Source: Hephaestia mangrovi (GTDB lineage Bacteria > Pseudomonadota > Alphaproteobacteria > Sphingomonadales > Sphingomonadaceae). Taken from it: 64,000 nucleotides of DNA. The notes beneath the pieces were generated by a model. It did not search any database, had not been told where the DNA came from, and saw only the letters and a program-made list of their open reading frames with translations. Location: positions 558,001 through 622,000 of the forward strand of contig NZ_JAINVU010000002.1 in assembly GCF_019880555.1 (NCBI RefSeq), written 5' to 3'. Of this stretch, positions 1 through 8,612 are shown piece after piece (position 1 is the stretch's first letter; each line of letters opens with the position of its first letter). The position numbers and the translations under genes were made by a program.

Positions 1-450
1 GCGAAGCGGGCGAAGGGCCTCGGCGTCTCGACCCCCGAACAGGCGCTGACGCTGGCCTCGATCGTCGAGAAGGAAACCGCCAAGCCCGAGGAGCGCGCGA
101 TCGTCGCCGGCGTTTATTACAATCGCCTGAGGCTCGGCATGCCGTTGCAGGCCGACGCGACGGTGATCTACCCGCTCACCAAGGGCCGCGCGCTTGGCCG
201 CCGCATCCGCGAATCCGAGCTCCACGCGAAAAACGATTACAACACTTATCAGATGACGGGGCTGCCCACCGGCCCGATCTGCAACCCCGGCCGCGCCTCG
301 ATCGATGCGGTGCTCCACCCGGCGGCGACCAAGGCGCTCTACTACGTCGCCGACGGCAAGGGCGGCCACATCTTCGCCGAAACCTATGAGGAGCAGCAGG
401 CCAATGTCGCGAAGTGGTTCGCGATCAGGCGGGCGCGGGGGGAAATGTAG
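1..450 (+). CDS. mltG: Endolytic transglycosylase MltG, 3' fragment
   Basis: The last 149 residues of MltG are in the window; the start lies off the left edge. MltG is an inner-membrane YceG-family transglycosylase that cuts nascent peptidoglycan glycan strands and so sets their length. The visible part is the C-terminal catalytic domain, with the family's ASIVEKET segment carrying the catalytic Glu, then YYNRL and a late TGLPTGPICNPG motif. The reading frame is open from base 1 and ends at a TAG. No neighbour in the same operon is visible. Recognition of the family is firm; nothing can be said about the transmembrane N-terminus. Confidence 0.93.
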   Translation, partial: AKRAKGLGVSTPEQALTLASIVEKETAKPEERAIVAGVYYNRLRLGMPLQADATVIYPLTKGRALGRRIRESELHAKNDYNTYQMTGLPTGPICNPGRASIDAVLHPAATKALYYVADGKGGHIFAETYEEQQANVAKWFAIRRARGEM

Positions 451-570
451 GGGGCGACTAGAGATCAGTTTCCGCTTTCTGGAACTGCGCCGCTCGATCC
501 GCACATAGATCGACGCCGCAAGGTATTGCTAGTCTGCCTAGCGGCTGCCAACCTTGGGCGGGGGTTATCC

Positions 571-1095
571 ATGACTTCGGACTATCTTGTCGCTGTTGGC
601 GCTGAATATCGAAAAGAGACGCAGAGGATAGAGCCGAAGCTACTATTTTTTGGCCTTGCTCTTTTAATCTCTCATGTCTTGGAAATTAAACCGTCAGATT
701 TTGACGTGGGTGGCATTAAGGTTGCCATAAAAGATGTGTCGGTCATCCATGGCGGCATCGCTCTGATATATTTATATTATTTTTGGAGCTACGTTGCATC
801 GGCATTTCAGGGCAGTGCGTTAATGCCGATCGAGTTTAATCGCCGAGTTTCGCGACATCTTTTGAAATCGGCGAAAAAGCCATATAAAAACGAAAAATCG
901 AAACGCATGACCTTCAGAACCCCCAAGCAAGTCAAGAGACATGCTTGGTGGGCAATGTTTTGGTTTCAGCTATTTTTGATGCCATTCGTTTTGCTGATGA
1001 TTGCGCTGATGTTTTTGGCTTGGATCGTGGGCCTGTATGATGCTTGGACGTTCTCCGAATACATTTACGAGCGTCTGTTAATTATTTGGGCATGA
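571..1095 (+). CDS. AT-rich orphan membrane protein
   Basis: A 174-residue protein of no family I recognise. It has a short polar N-terminus, a hydrophobic stretch at about residues 24-38, a second at about 56-78, a strongly basic loop at about 91-125 (many Lys and Arg), and a third hydrophobic stretch at about 127-156, so probably three membrane passes. The base composition is clearly more AT-rich than the neighbours, and it uses TTA leucine codons and ATA, which are almost absent elsewhere here; this suggests recent acquisition. The frame opens further upstream at 526, but the ATG at 571 follows a G-rich stretch and fits better. It stands alone between mltG and the convergent eda. Function unknown. 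Confidence 0.7.
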   Translation: MTSDYLVAVGAEYRKETQRIEPKLLFFGLALLISHVLEIKPSDFDVGGIKVAIKDVSVIHGGIALIYLYYFWSYVASAFQGSALMPIEFNRRVSRHLLKSAKKPYKNEKSKRMTFRTPKQVKRHAWWAMFWFQLFLMPFVLLMIALMFLAWIVGLYDAWTFSEYIYERLLIIWA

Positions 1096-1180
1096 CGTCA
1101 GTTTATGAGTTCCACGCCTGCAGGGGCGTCACTCGTCACACCACGTTTTGTGGCAGCAATAACTGGCTGGCAAAGTTGCG

Positions 1181-1783
1181 TTACGCTCGCAACCCCGCCG
1201 CCGCGCGCGCCTTCGCTTCCACTTCGGCCATGGTGCCGCCGGTCACCCAGCTGCCGCCGACGCACAGCACCGGATCGAATGCCAGCCACTCGGGGGCGGT
1301 GGCTTCGGTGATGCCGCCGGTCGGGCAGAATTTGCATTGGTAGAATGGCGCGGCGAGGCTTTTGAGCGCTTTGAGGCCGCCCGAGGTTTCCGCCGGGAAG
1401 AACTTGAAGTGGGTGAGGCCCAAATCGAGGCCGCGCATGATGTCGCCGGCGTTGGCGATGCCGGGGAGGAAGGGGACGCCCGAATCGACGATCGGTCGGG
1501 CCAGGCGCTCGGTCAGGCCGGGGGAGACGATGAACTCGGCGCCCGCTTCCATCACCTGTTCGAACTGATCGGTGTTGACCACGGTGCCGGCGCCGACGAT
1601 CGCGCCCGGAACCTGCTTCATCTCGCGGATTGCGTCGAGCGCGGCCGGCGTGCGCATCGTCACTTCAAGCACCTTGAGGCCGCCGGCGACCAGCGCCTCC
1701 GCCAGCGGCTTCGCGGTCGCGGCGTCGTCGATCACCAGCACGGGGATAACGGCGCTGGTCAGCATGATCTGGTCGATGGTCAC
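1181..1783 (-). CDS. eda: KDPG aldolase (2-dehydro-3-deoxy-phosphogluconate aldolase)
   Basis: Splits 2-keto-3-deoxy-6-phosphogluconate into pyruvate and glyceraldehyde 3-phosphate, the last dedicated step of the Entner-Doudoroff pathway, in the cytoplasm. The 200-residue product has the class I aldolase motifs: Glu40 in the LEVTMRT segment, Arg44, and the Schiff-base Lys127 in FKFFPAE, followed by PTGGI. The start is a GTG at 1783 whose GTGA overlaps the glk stop codon, so the two are translationally coupled. It is the last gene of the operon zwf-pgl-edd-glk-eda. Only a weak hairpin with a short T-run overlaps its stop, so I cannot assign a firm terminator. Confidence 0.95.
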   Translation of the reverse strand: MTIDQIMLTSAVIPVLVIDDAATAKPLAEALVAGGLKVLEVTMRTPAALDAIREMKQVPGAIVGAGTVVNTDQFEQVMEAGAEFIVSPGLTERLARPIVDSGVPFLPGIANAGDIMRGLDLGLTHFKFFPAETSGGLKALKSLAAPFYQCKFCPTGGITEATAPEWLAFDPVLCVGGSWVTGGTMAEVEAKARAAAGLRA

Positions 1784-2763
1784 TTGGTATGCTCCTGGGC
1801 GAATGCGGCCGCGGCGCCGAACAGGCCCGGCTGGGGATGGGTGATGAGTTTGACGGGGATCGTTGACATCAATTGCTGGAACCGGCCCTTGGCGACGAAA
1901 CGCTGGCCGAAGCCCGATTCGAGCAGGTTGTCCTTGAGGCGCAGGCCGAGCCCGCCGGCAATGACGACGCCGGTGGGGCCGTGGGTGAGCGCGAGGTCGC
2001 CGGCGACCGCGCCCAATGCGAGGCAGAAGCGATCCATCGCGGCGACGGCGAGGCTGTCCTTGCCGTCGAGCGCGAGTTTCCACAGCTCGATATCGTCCTG
2101 GTTCTGCTTGACGCGCTTGCCCTCGATCGCGGCGAGCGTCTCGTAGATCGCGACGATTGCGGGCCCCGAGCAGATGCGCTCGGCCGACACGCGGGTATAG
2201 GTCTTGCGCAAGCGGCGGACGAGTTCGTCCTCGATGCCGTCGAGTGGCGCGAAATCGACGTGTCCGCCCTCGGTCTCGATAACGTGATAGCCTTGTCCCT
2301 TGACGCGCAGCACCTGGGCGACGCCCAGGCCGGTGCCGGGGCCGCAGACGGTGATCGAGCCGTGATCGGGCAGCGGCTTATCCGGCCCGCAGAGATGGAT
2401 CAGCCATTGAGCGTCGAGCTGGCCGACGGCATGACCGACCGCGCCGAAATCGTTGATCAAGGTCCAGGTGTCGACCTCCAGCCGCGAATTGATCAGCGGC
2501 GGACGGATGATCCACGGATTGTTGGTCATCTTGATCAGCGTGTCGTTGATTGGCGAGGCGACGGCGATCGCCGCGGCGCGCGGCAAGTCGCGGCCGAGCT
2601 TCTTGCCGAATGCCTGCCAGGCGAGTTGCAGGCTGCCGTGGTTAGCGGTCTCAAGAGTGGTCGGCTCTCCGAGCGAGACGACGTGACCATCCTCGACCTC
2701 GGCAATCGCGAAGCGGGCGTTGGTGCCGCCGATGTCCGCGGCGACGACTTCCATTCGGCTCAT
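1780..2763 (-). CDS. glk: Glucokinase
   Basis: ATP-dependent phosphorylation of glucose to glucose 6-phosphate, feeding zwf in the same operon. The 327-residue length is normal for the bacterial Glk family. The N-terminal phosphate loop DIGGTNAR begins at residue 10, the INDF segment carries the likely catalytic Asp, and the second nucleotide-binding loop is seen as CGPGTGLG, with VIAGGLGLR near the C-terminus. Its ATG overlaps the edd stop by 4 bp (ATGA), and its own stop overlaps the eda start. A non-PTS glucose entry route is implied, because free glucose has to be phosphorylated in the cytoplasm. Confidence 0.94.
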   Translation of the reverse strand: MSRMEVVAADIGGTNARFAIAEVEDGHVVSLGEPTTLETANHGSLQLAWQAFGKKLGRDLPRAAAIAVASPINDTLIKMTNNPWIIRPPLINSRLEVDTWTLINDFGAVGHAVGQLDAQWLIHLCGPDKPLPDHGSITVCGPGTGLGVAQVLRVKGQGYHVIETEGGHVDFAPLDGIEDELVRRLRKTYTRVSAERICSGPAIVAIYETLAAIEGKRVKQNQDDIELWKLALDGKDSLAVAAMDRFCLALGAVAGDLALTHGPTGVVIAGGLGLRLKDNLLESGFGQRFVAKGRFQQLMSTIPVKLITHPQPGLFGAAAAFAQEHTK

Positions 2764-4589
2764 GCTCGCATCGCCGCGAGCATCGCGGAGCCGCCGCGCT
2801 CGGCTTCGTTAGCGGTAGCACGCATCAGCGCGAAGAGTTCGCGGCCCATGCCCTCGACCGGCGCGGGCGCCTCGGCTTGCGGGCGGCTGGCCCATTCATG
2901 TTCGTCGACCATCGCCTGCAGCTCTCCCGTTACCGCGTCGACCCGGATCAGGTCGCCGTCTTGTATCTTGCCGATCGGGCCGCCGCCCAGCGCCTCGGGC
3001 GAGACGTGGATCGCGCACGGCACCTTGCCGCTGGCGCCCGACATGCGCCCATCGGTGACGAGCGCGACCTTGTACCCACGGTTCTGCAGGACGCCCAATG
3101 TCGGCGTCAGCTTGTGCAGTTCCGGCATGCCGTTGGCGCGCGGGCCCTGGAAACGGACCACGACCACGACGTCGCGGTCAAGCTCGCCGGCCTTGAAGGC
3201 TTCCTGCACCGAGGCCTGATCGGCGAAGACGCGGGCGGGGGCTTCGATCGTCCAGCGTTCGCGCTCGACAGCGGAAACCTTGATGCACGCGCGGCCGATA
3301 TTGCCCTTGAGGATGCGGAAGCCGCCTTCGGGCGAGAACGGCTTGTCGGCGGGCGCGAGGATCGTCTCGTCGCCGCTCGGGCCGGGATCGCGCCAGACCA
3401 AAGCGTCGCCATCGAGCTGCGGCTTTTCGGCATAGGCGGCCATGTCGCCGGTGGACACCGTCAGAAGATCGCGGTGGATCAGCCCGGCCGAGAGCAATTC
3501 GCGGATCACGAAGGCCATGCCGCCGGCATCCTCGAAGCCGTTCACGTCGGCCGCGCCATTGGGATAGACGCGCGCGATCAGCGGCACGACGCGCGACAGG
3601 CGGTCGAAATCCTCCCAGTCGATCGTGATCCCGGCAGTCGCGGCGATGGCGGGGAGGTGGATCAGGTGATTGGTCGAGCCGCCGCTGGCGAGCAACCCGA
3701 CCGCGGCGTTGACGATCGCCTTTTCATCGACGCAGCGGCCGAGCGGGCGGTAATCCTCACCGTCCCAGCCGATCTCGGCAAGGCGGTGGACGGCGGCGCG
3801 GGTCAGCGCCTGGCGCAGCTTGGTGCCGGGATTGACGAACGCGGCGCTCGGCATGTGCAGCCCCATCATCTCCATCATCATCTGATTGGAGTTGGCGGTG
3901 CCGTAGAAGGTGCACGTGCCCTTCGAATGATAAGCGCCGATCTCGGCCTCGAGCAGCGCGTCGCGATCGACCTTGCCCTCGGCATAGAGCTCGCGGACGT
4001 GCGCTTTCTGCTTGTTGGGAATGCCCGAAGGCATCGGCCCGCCCGGGATCAGGATCGCCGGCAGATGGCCGAAGCGCAGCGCCCCCATCAGCAAGCCCGG
4101 CACGATCTTGTCGCAGATGCCGAGTAGCGCGGTGCCTTCGAACATGCCGTGGCTGAGCGCGATCGCGGTCGACATCGCGATCTGGTCGCGGCTGAACAGC
4201 GACAACTCCATGCCGGCATAGCCCTGCGTCACGCCGTCGCACATCGCCGGCACGCCGCCCGCGACCTGCGCCGTGGCGCCGACCTCACGGGCCCAGACCT
4301 TCATCTGTTCGGGATAGCGATAATAGGTCGCGTGGGCCGACAACATATCGTTGTAAGCCGTTACGATACCGATATTTACCGCGCGATTATCCTTCAGCGC
4401 ATCGCGATCTTCCTCGGTGCCGGCATAGCCGTGGGCGAGGTTGGCGCAGCCGAGATTGGGGCGCAGCGATCCCGCCTCGCGCTCTCGATCGATCAGCGCG
4501 AGATAGGCTGTGCGCTCGGGGCGCGAGCGTTCGATGATGCGGTCGGTGACCGCGGAGACTTCCTTATGCAGCGTCACGAGGCGCTCCAA
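2760..4589 (-). CDS. edd: 6-phosphogluconate dehydratase
   Basis: Converts 6-phosphogluconate to KDPG, the first committed Entner-Doudoroff step. The protein is 609 residues, the usual length for Edd, and belongs to the IlvD/Edd iron-sulfur dehydratase family. Cysteines expected to hold the 4Fe-4S cluster are visible in MCDGVTQG, GICDKIVPG and CTFYGTANS. The C-terminal half has the family segment VTDGRMSGASG. The ATG at 4589 lies 16 bases inside the end of pgl, so the genes are coupled. A paralogue of the same family, ilvD, lies at 33.6 kb; Edd is distinguished by its place between pgl and glk and by its sequence. Confidence 0.95.
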   Translation of the reverse strand: MERLVTLHKEVSAVTDRIIERSRPERTAYLALIDREREAGSLRPNLGCANLAHGYAGTEEDRDALKDNRAVNIGIVTAYNDMLSAHATYYRYPEQMKVWAREVGATAQVAGGVPAMCDGVTQGYAGMELSLFSRDQIAMSTAIALSHGMFEGTALLGICDKIVPGLLMGALRFGHLPAILIPGGPMPSGIPNKQKAHVRELYAEGKVDRDALLEAEIGAYHSKGTCTFYGTANSNQMMMEMMGLHMPSAAFVNPGTKLRQALTRAAVHRLAEIGWDGEDYRPLGRCVDEKAIVNAAVGLLASGGSTNHLIHLPAIAATAGITIDWEDFDRLSRVVPLIARVYPNGAADVNGFEDAGGMAFVIRELLSAGLIHRDLLTVSTGDMAAYAEKPQLDGDALVWRDPGPSGDETILAPADKPFSPEGGFRILKGNIGRACIKVSAVERERWTIEAPARVFADQASVQEAFKAGELDRDVVVVVRFQGPRANGMPELHKLTPTLGVLQNRGYKVALVTDGRMSGASGKVPCAIHVSPEALGGGPIGKIQDGDLIRVDAVTGELQAMVDEHEWASRPQAEAPAPVEGMGRELFALMRATANEAERGGSAMLAAMRA

Positions 4590-5287
4590 TGAATATCGAC
4601 CGGCAGCTCGACGTCAGCGAGGACGCGGCCGACCGGGAGTTGCGAGGAGGGGCCTTCCTCGATCGCGCGTTCGAGCACCGCCTTCTTCGCATCGCCGGTG
4701 ATCGCGATCATCAGCGCGCGGGCGGAAACGATCGCGGCGCGCGACAGGGTGACACGCGGGACGGGGGCTTCCTTGGGCAAGGGATCGGGCATCACGCCCA
4801 GCGCGCGGCGCTCCACCGGCCCCGCGATCGCCTCGTCGAAATCGGGGCCTGGGAAGATCGAGGCGCAATGGCCGTCGCCGCCGATGCCGAGCAGGCAGAG
4901 ATCCAGCGGCCAGTGCAGATCCTGCAGGATCGCATCGGCGGCGCGCCCGGCGGCTTTGTAATCGGGCGCGGTGGCGCTGACGAGCGGGATGACGCGCGCG
5001 CCGACCGGCAGGAACGCCTTGCCGATCGCGGTGACGTTCGACAGCGGATCGCCCAGCGGCACGATGCGGTCGTCACCGGGCACGATCGTCACGCGTTTCC
5101 AGTCGCGCTTGGTCTCGGCCAGTTTCTGGTAGATCGGCAGCGGCGTCTTGCCGCCGGCGAGCGCGATCACTGCGGCACCGCGCGCGTCGATCGCGCTATC
5201 GATGATGAAGCCGATATCGCCGGCGACCGCCTCCGCCATTTCCTCGGCGTCGTCGTATTCCCACCATTCGATCTCGGTCATTGTCAC
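4574..5287 (-). CDS. pgl: 6-phosphogluconolactonase (DevB type)
   Basis: Hydrolyses 6-phosphoglucono-lactone, the product of Zwf, to 6-phosphogluconate, the substrate of Edd. The 237-residue protein belongs to the glucosamine-6-phosphate isomerase-like fold family. Visible motifs are ALAGGKTP near residue 45, PGDDRIVP, and GIGGDGHCASIFPG with the conserved His. Two in-frame Met codons begin the gene (ATG ACA ATG); I used the first. It lies 35 bp downstream of zwf and overlaps edd by 16 bp, so all three steps from glucose 6-phosphate to KDPG are made from one message. Confidence 0.94.
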   Translation of the reverse strand: MTMTEIEWWEYDDAEEMAEAVAGDIGFIIDSAIDARGAAVIALAGGKTPLPIYQKLAETKRDWKRVTIVPGDDRIVPLGDPLSNVTAIGKAFLPVGARVIPLVSATAPDYKAAGRAADAILQDLHWPLDLCLLGIGGDGHCASIFPGPDFDEAIAGPVERRALGVMPDPLPKEAPVPRVTLSRAAIVSARALMIAITGDAKKAVLERAIEEGPSSQLPVGRVLADVELPVDIHWSAS

Positions 5288-5322
5288 TCTCTCAATTCAG
5301 TCAACAGATTAGGCAGGGTTGT

Positions 5323-6783
5323 TCAATCGTCCTGCCAGGTGACGCCATCGCGTTCGGTGAGCGCGATGGCGGTCGATGGCCCCCAGCTTCCCGACGGGTA
5401 GCTCTTGGGCTTGGTGTCGTTGGCGGTCCAGCCTTCGCGGATCGCGTCGATCCACGTCCATTGCGCCTCGACCTCGTCGCGGCGGACGAACAGCGTCTGG
5501 TCGCCCTCGATCAGGTCGAGCAGCAGGCGTTCATAGGCGATGCGCCGCCGGGTGCCGGCGAATTCGGCGTCGAGACTGAGGTTGAGCGGCACTTCCTTGA
5601 GACGCACGCCTTCGCGGTCGAGGCCCGGCTCCTTGGTCATCACCAAAAGCTGGATATATTCTTCGGGCTGGAGGCGGATAATCAGCGTGTTGGGCTGCAA
5701 CAGGCCGCCGCGCGAGGCGAACATCGAATGCGGCACCGGCTTGAACTGGATCGCGATCTCGCTGCGCCGCGTCGCCATCCGCTTGCCGGTGCGCAGGTAG
5801 AAGGGCACACCCTGCCAGCGCCAATTGTCGACATGCGCCTTGATCGCGACGAAGGTTTCCGCGGTCGAGGGCTTGCCGAGCTCGTCGATATACGACTTGA
5901 CGATCTCGGTGCCGATCGCGCCCGCGCCGTACTGGCCGGTCACGGTGACGTGCGGCACTTCCGCCGGCGTGATCTGGCGGAGCGAGCGGAATACCTTGAC
6001 CTTCTCGTCACGGATCGCTGTGCCGTCGAAGCGCGCAGGCGGCTCCATCGCGATCATCGCCAGCAATTGCAGAATATGGTTCTGCACCATGTCGCGCAGC
6101 GCGCCGGTGCCGTCATAATAGCCGGCGCGATCTTCCAGCCCGACCGTTTCGGCGATCGTGATCTGGACGTTGTCGATCCCTTGCGCGTTCCAGATCGGCT
6201 CGAACATCGAATTGCCGAAACGCAGCGCCAGGATATTCTGCACCGTCTCCTTGCCGAGATAATGGTCGATGCGGAACGTCCGGTCCTCGGGGAAAACCGA
6301 TGCGACGGCATCGTTGATCTCCCGGCTCGACGCAAGATCCTCGCCGAGTGGCTTTTCCAGACCGATGCGAACAAGGCCGTGCGCGAGCCCGGCTTCATCG
6401 AGGCCCTTGATCGTCGGCTCGAACAGGCTCGGCGCGGTCGACAGGAAGATGGCGAGGCCACCGGAGGTATCGCCGATCTTCTTGGCGAGATTGGGAAAGC
6501 CCTCGGGATGCGTGATATCGAGCGCCTGATAGAACAAACGATCGAGAAATTCTTTGATCTTCTCTTTGTTCTTCAGCTCCTTGGGTAAGAACTCTTCGAG
6601 CGCCTTGGAGGCGAAGGTACGATAGCTCTTGTCGTCATAATCACTGCGCGCAGTGCCAGTGATCGTCAGCCCTTCGGGCAACAGGCCGTCGGTGTGCAGC
6701 CCGAACAGCGAGGGGAGGAGCATCCGCTGGGCAAGATCGCCGGTCGCACCGAACAGCAGGAGCTTTGAAACGGGCTGGCGCAT
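5323..6783 (-). CDS. zwf: Glucose-6-phosphate 1-dehydrogenase
   Basis: Oxidises glucose 6-phosphate to 6-phosphogluconolactone with NAD(P)+, giving reducing power and the entry to the Entner-Doudoroff route. The dinucleotide loop GATGDLA is at residues 12-18 and the active-site segment RIDHYLGKE is intact; 486 residues is the usual length. An in-frame ATG at 6816 overlaps the argC stop as ATGA, but the ATG at 6783 has a much better Shine-Dalgarno (AAGGGAGA, about 4-6 bases upstream), and the extra 11 residues have no family counterpart, so I chose 6783. It is the first Entner-Doudoroff gene of the operon and follows argC directly. Confidence 0.95.
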   Translation of the reverse strand: MRQPVSKLLLFGATGDLAQRMLLPSLFGLHTDGLLPEGLTITGTARSDYDDKSYRTFASKALEEFLPKELKNKEKIKEFLDRLFYQALDITHPEGFPNLAKKIGDTSGGLAIFLSTAPSLFEPTIKGLDEAGLAHGLVRIGLEKPLGEDLASSREINDAVASVFPEDRTFRIDHYLGKETVQNILALRFGNSMFEPIWNAQGIDNVQITIAETVGLEDRAGYYDGTGALRDMVQNHILQLLAMIAMEPPARFDGTAIRDEKVKVFRSLRQITPAEVPHVTVTGQYGAGAIGTEIVKSYIDELGKPSTAETFVAIKAHVDNWRWQGVPFYLRTGKRMATRRSEIAIQFKPVPHSMFASRGGLLQPNTLIIRLQPEEYIQLLVMTKEPGLDREGVRLKEVPLNLSLDAEFAGTRRRIAYERLLLDLIEGDQTLFVRRDEVEAQWTWIDAIREGWTANDTKPKSYPSGSWGPSTAIALTERDGVTWQDD

Positions 6784-6812
6784 GGTTTCTCCCTTGGCTG
6801 GCGAAGGCGACG

Positions 6813-7742
6813 TCATAGCGTGAGCCCCGCGACCGGATCGATTCCGGCCATGATATTGAGGTTCTGGACCGCAGCGCCCGCGGCGCCCTTGCCGAGATTG
6901 TCCAGCGTTGCGATCAGCCGCGCGCGGCCGGTCTCGGCGTCGCCATGGACGCTCAGTGTCATGCGGTCGCTGCCGGCGTCGACGGCGATGTCGACAAGGC
7001 CGCCGTCGCGCTGTGCGACCGTGATGAGCGGCGCCGCTTCATATGCCTCCCGCAACGCGGTCTCGATCGCGTCGAGCGACGGACGGCGGCCGAAGGCGAA
7101 CAGCGGCAGCGGCACCTCGACGACCATTCCGCGATACGTCCGTGCCACTGCGGGCGCGAAGATGGGAGGATGGGCGAGCCGCGCGTGGCGTTGCATCTCC
7201 GGCACATGCTTGTGGGCGAGATCGAGCGCATAGCCTCGATATGCCGCGCCGCCGCTGTCGGTTTCGAACTCGGCGATCATTGCCTTGCCGCCACCCGAAT
7301 AGCCAGAGGTAGCGTTAACAGTCAACGGCCAGTCGTGGGGAACCAGGCCGGTGCGGACGAGCGGCCGCACCAGTGCGAGAAAGCCGGTCGGGTAGCAGCC
7401 GGGGTTGGCGACGCGAGCAGCTTCGGCAATCGCCGCTTGCTGGCCAGGCTCAAGTTCAGCGAAGCCGTAAACCCAGCCATCGGCGACGCGATGCGCGGTC
7501 GAGGCATCGATCACCCGCGTGCGATCGTTGTCGATCAGCGACACCGCCTCGCGCGCCGCGGCGTCGGGCAGGCAGAGAATGACGAAATCCGCGGTATTCA
7601 GCGCATCGCGCCGCGCGGCGGCATCCTTGCGGGTCGCCTCGTCGAGTTCGATAAGGTCGAATTCGGCGCGACCTGCGAGGCGGTCCTTGATTTCAAGGCC
7701 TGTTGTCCCGGCGCCACCATCGATGAACAATGAGTGCGTCAT
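6813..7742 (-). CDS. argC: N-acetyl-gamma-glutamyl-phosphate reductase (short type)
   Basis: Reduces N-acetylglutamyl phosphate to the semialdehyde in arginine synthesis. The 309-residue protein belongs to the shorter ArgC class. It has the N-terminal dinucleotide loop DGGAGTTG, the catalytic Cys116 in ANPGCYPTG, and SGYSGGGK. The start is set by the ATG at 7742, which overlaps the stop of the upstream SH3 gene as ATGA; longer in-frame extensions upstream read into that gene and have no ArgC similarity. Its stop lies 29 bases before the zwf start used here. Location next to the Entner-Doudoroff genes has no obvious metabolic reason. Confidence 0.94.
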   Translation of the reverse strand: MTHSLFIDGGAGTTGLEIKDRLAGRAEFDLIELDEATRKDAAARRDALNTADFVILCLPDAAAREAVSLIDNDRTRVIDASTAHRVADGWVYGFAELEPGQQAAIAEAARVANPGCYPTGFLALVRPLVRTGLVPHDWPLTVNATSGYSGGGKAMIAEFETDSGGAAYRGYALDLAHKHVPEMQRHARLAHPPIFAPAVARTYRGMVVEVPLPLFAFGRRPSLDAIETALREAYEAAPLITVAQRDGGLVDIAVDAGSDRMTLSVHGDAETGRARLIATLDNLGKGAAGAAVQNLNIMAGIDPVAGLTL

Positions 7743-8047
7743 GCCGCCTGCTCCGCTGCCCGGTCGAGCGCATCGCGCGCGACATAACCGACTACCCCGC
7801 CCGGCTGCTGGCCCCAGCACCACGTCGTGGTGATCTCTAGCACGTCAAACGTATCGCCGGAGCGCAGATGGGCGAATATCTCGGCATCGGGGTTTGCGCT
7901 GGCGAGAATCGGCGTATCGCGAACCGCGAGCATCGCGATCGGCTGCGCATAATGCGGGGCGAAAACCTGCGCGGCGAGGCGGACATCGGCAAGATCCGGG
8001 CGCACCGCATAAGTGCGCGGATCGAGCGCGACAGAGCGGCCGGTCAG
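7739..8047 (-). CDS. SH3-like domain protein, possibly a remnant of an NlpC/P60 peptidase
   Basis: A protein of about 90-102 residues that resembles the N-terminal bacterial SH3-like domain found in front of NlpC/P60 cysteine peptidases: it begins near ALTGRSVALDPR, continues through RPDLADVRLA and FAPHYAQP, and ends after the GYVARDAL strand. There is no peptidase domain: the frame stops 10 residues later, and argC begins in the stop codon. The start is unresolved. No ATG is available; the domain homology begins at a CTG at 8047 (used here), while the first GTG, at 8005, would lose part of the domain. It directly follows marR. Whether it is functional or a truncated relic is unknown. Confidence 0.55.
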   Translation of the reverse strand: MTGRSVALDPRTYAVRPDLADVRLAAQVFAPHYAQPIAMLAVRDTPILASANPDAEIFAHLRSGDTFDVLEITTTWCWGQQPGGVVGYVARDALDRAAEQAA

Positions 8048-8057
8048 CGCGAAAGCG

Positions 8058-8417
8058 TTACGCGGTGGCGTGCTGGACGGCGGGCAGGGAGGAGTCGTCG
8101 TCGAGGAAGTGTCCGAACTCTTCAAGAAAATCTGCCCCTTCAGCCGTGCGCGTGACAAAGATGTTGCGCTTGTCGCTGTCGTCGCGCTGGCGGCGCAGAT
8201 AGCCGAGCGCACCGAGCCTGTTCAAGGCGCGAGTCACAACCGGCTTAGAAACGTTGAGGCTCCGTGCCAATCCCCGCACGGTATGCGGTCCCGGCTTGAG
8301 GTAGACGATCATCAGAAGCGCCATCTGGCGGTTGGTGAGATCGGGCTCGCCCGATCGGACATAGTCCACGAGGGTCTGCATCCAGGTCTTGAGCGGCTTT
8401 TCGGCGATAGTCGTCAC
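8058..8417 (-). CDS. MarR-family winged-helix regulator
   Basis: A 119-residue DNA-binding protein with a winged helix-turn-helix: the recognition region runs through TVRGLARSLNVSKP and VVTRALNRLGALGYL, followed by the wing RRQRDDSDKRN. Sphingomonads carry a similar small regulator next to NlpC/P60 genes, which matches its neighbour here. The start is a GTG at 8417 with a GGAAG Shine-Dalgarno six bases upstream. It is the first gene of the leftward run that leads into argC and the Entner-Doudoroff operon and is divergent from secG, with 195 bp between the two genes. The ligand and target are unknown. Confidence 0.85.
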   Translation of the reverse strand: MTTIAEKPLKTWMQTLVDYVRSGEPDLTNRQMALLMIVYLKPGPHTVRGLARSLNVSKPVVTRALNRLGALGYLRRQRDDSDKRNIFVTRTAEGADFLEEFGHFLDDDSSLPAVQHATA

Positions 8418-8612
8418 GGCAGCTTCCGTTTGTCGTTAGGCATGACACCCGGCTGATGTTCTTGCCTTGTAACGATCGGAAGCGCTCTCGGTTTCAGTGC
8501 GGACGCGAAATGTCGCCCGGTTTTCTGCGGGGCGCGCAGCCATGGTTGATCCAGCGCGCCGCCTCGCTTATGTGCCGCGCACGTTTTGCCGTACGGATCG
8601 TCTGCACCCACC

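Noticed and set aside
1165-1195. Hairpin at the eda stop as a rho-independent terminator
   Set aside because: The stem is six bases and overlaps the coding end, and only a TTT follows; too weak to claim.
1873-4127. Long plus-strand open frames over glk and edd
   Set aside because: The same codon-mirror effect; the minus-strand genes have full family motifs and the plus-strand products do not.
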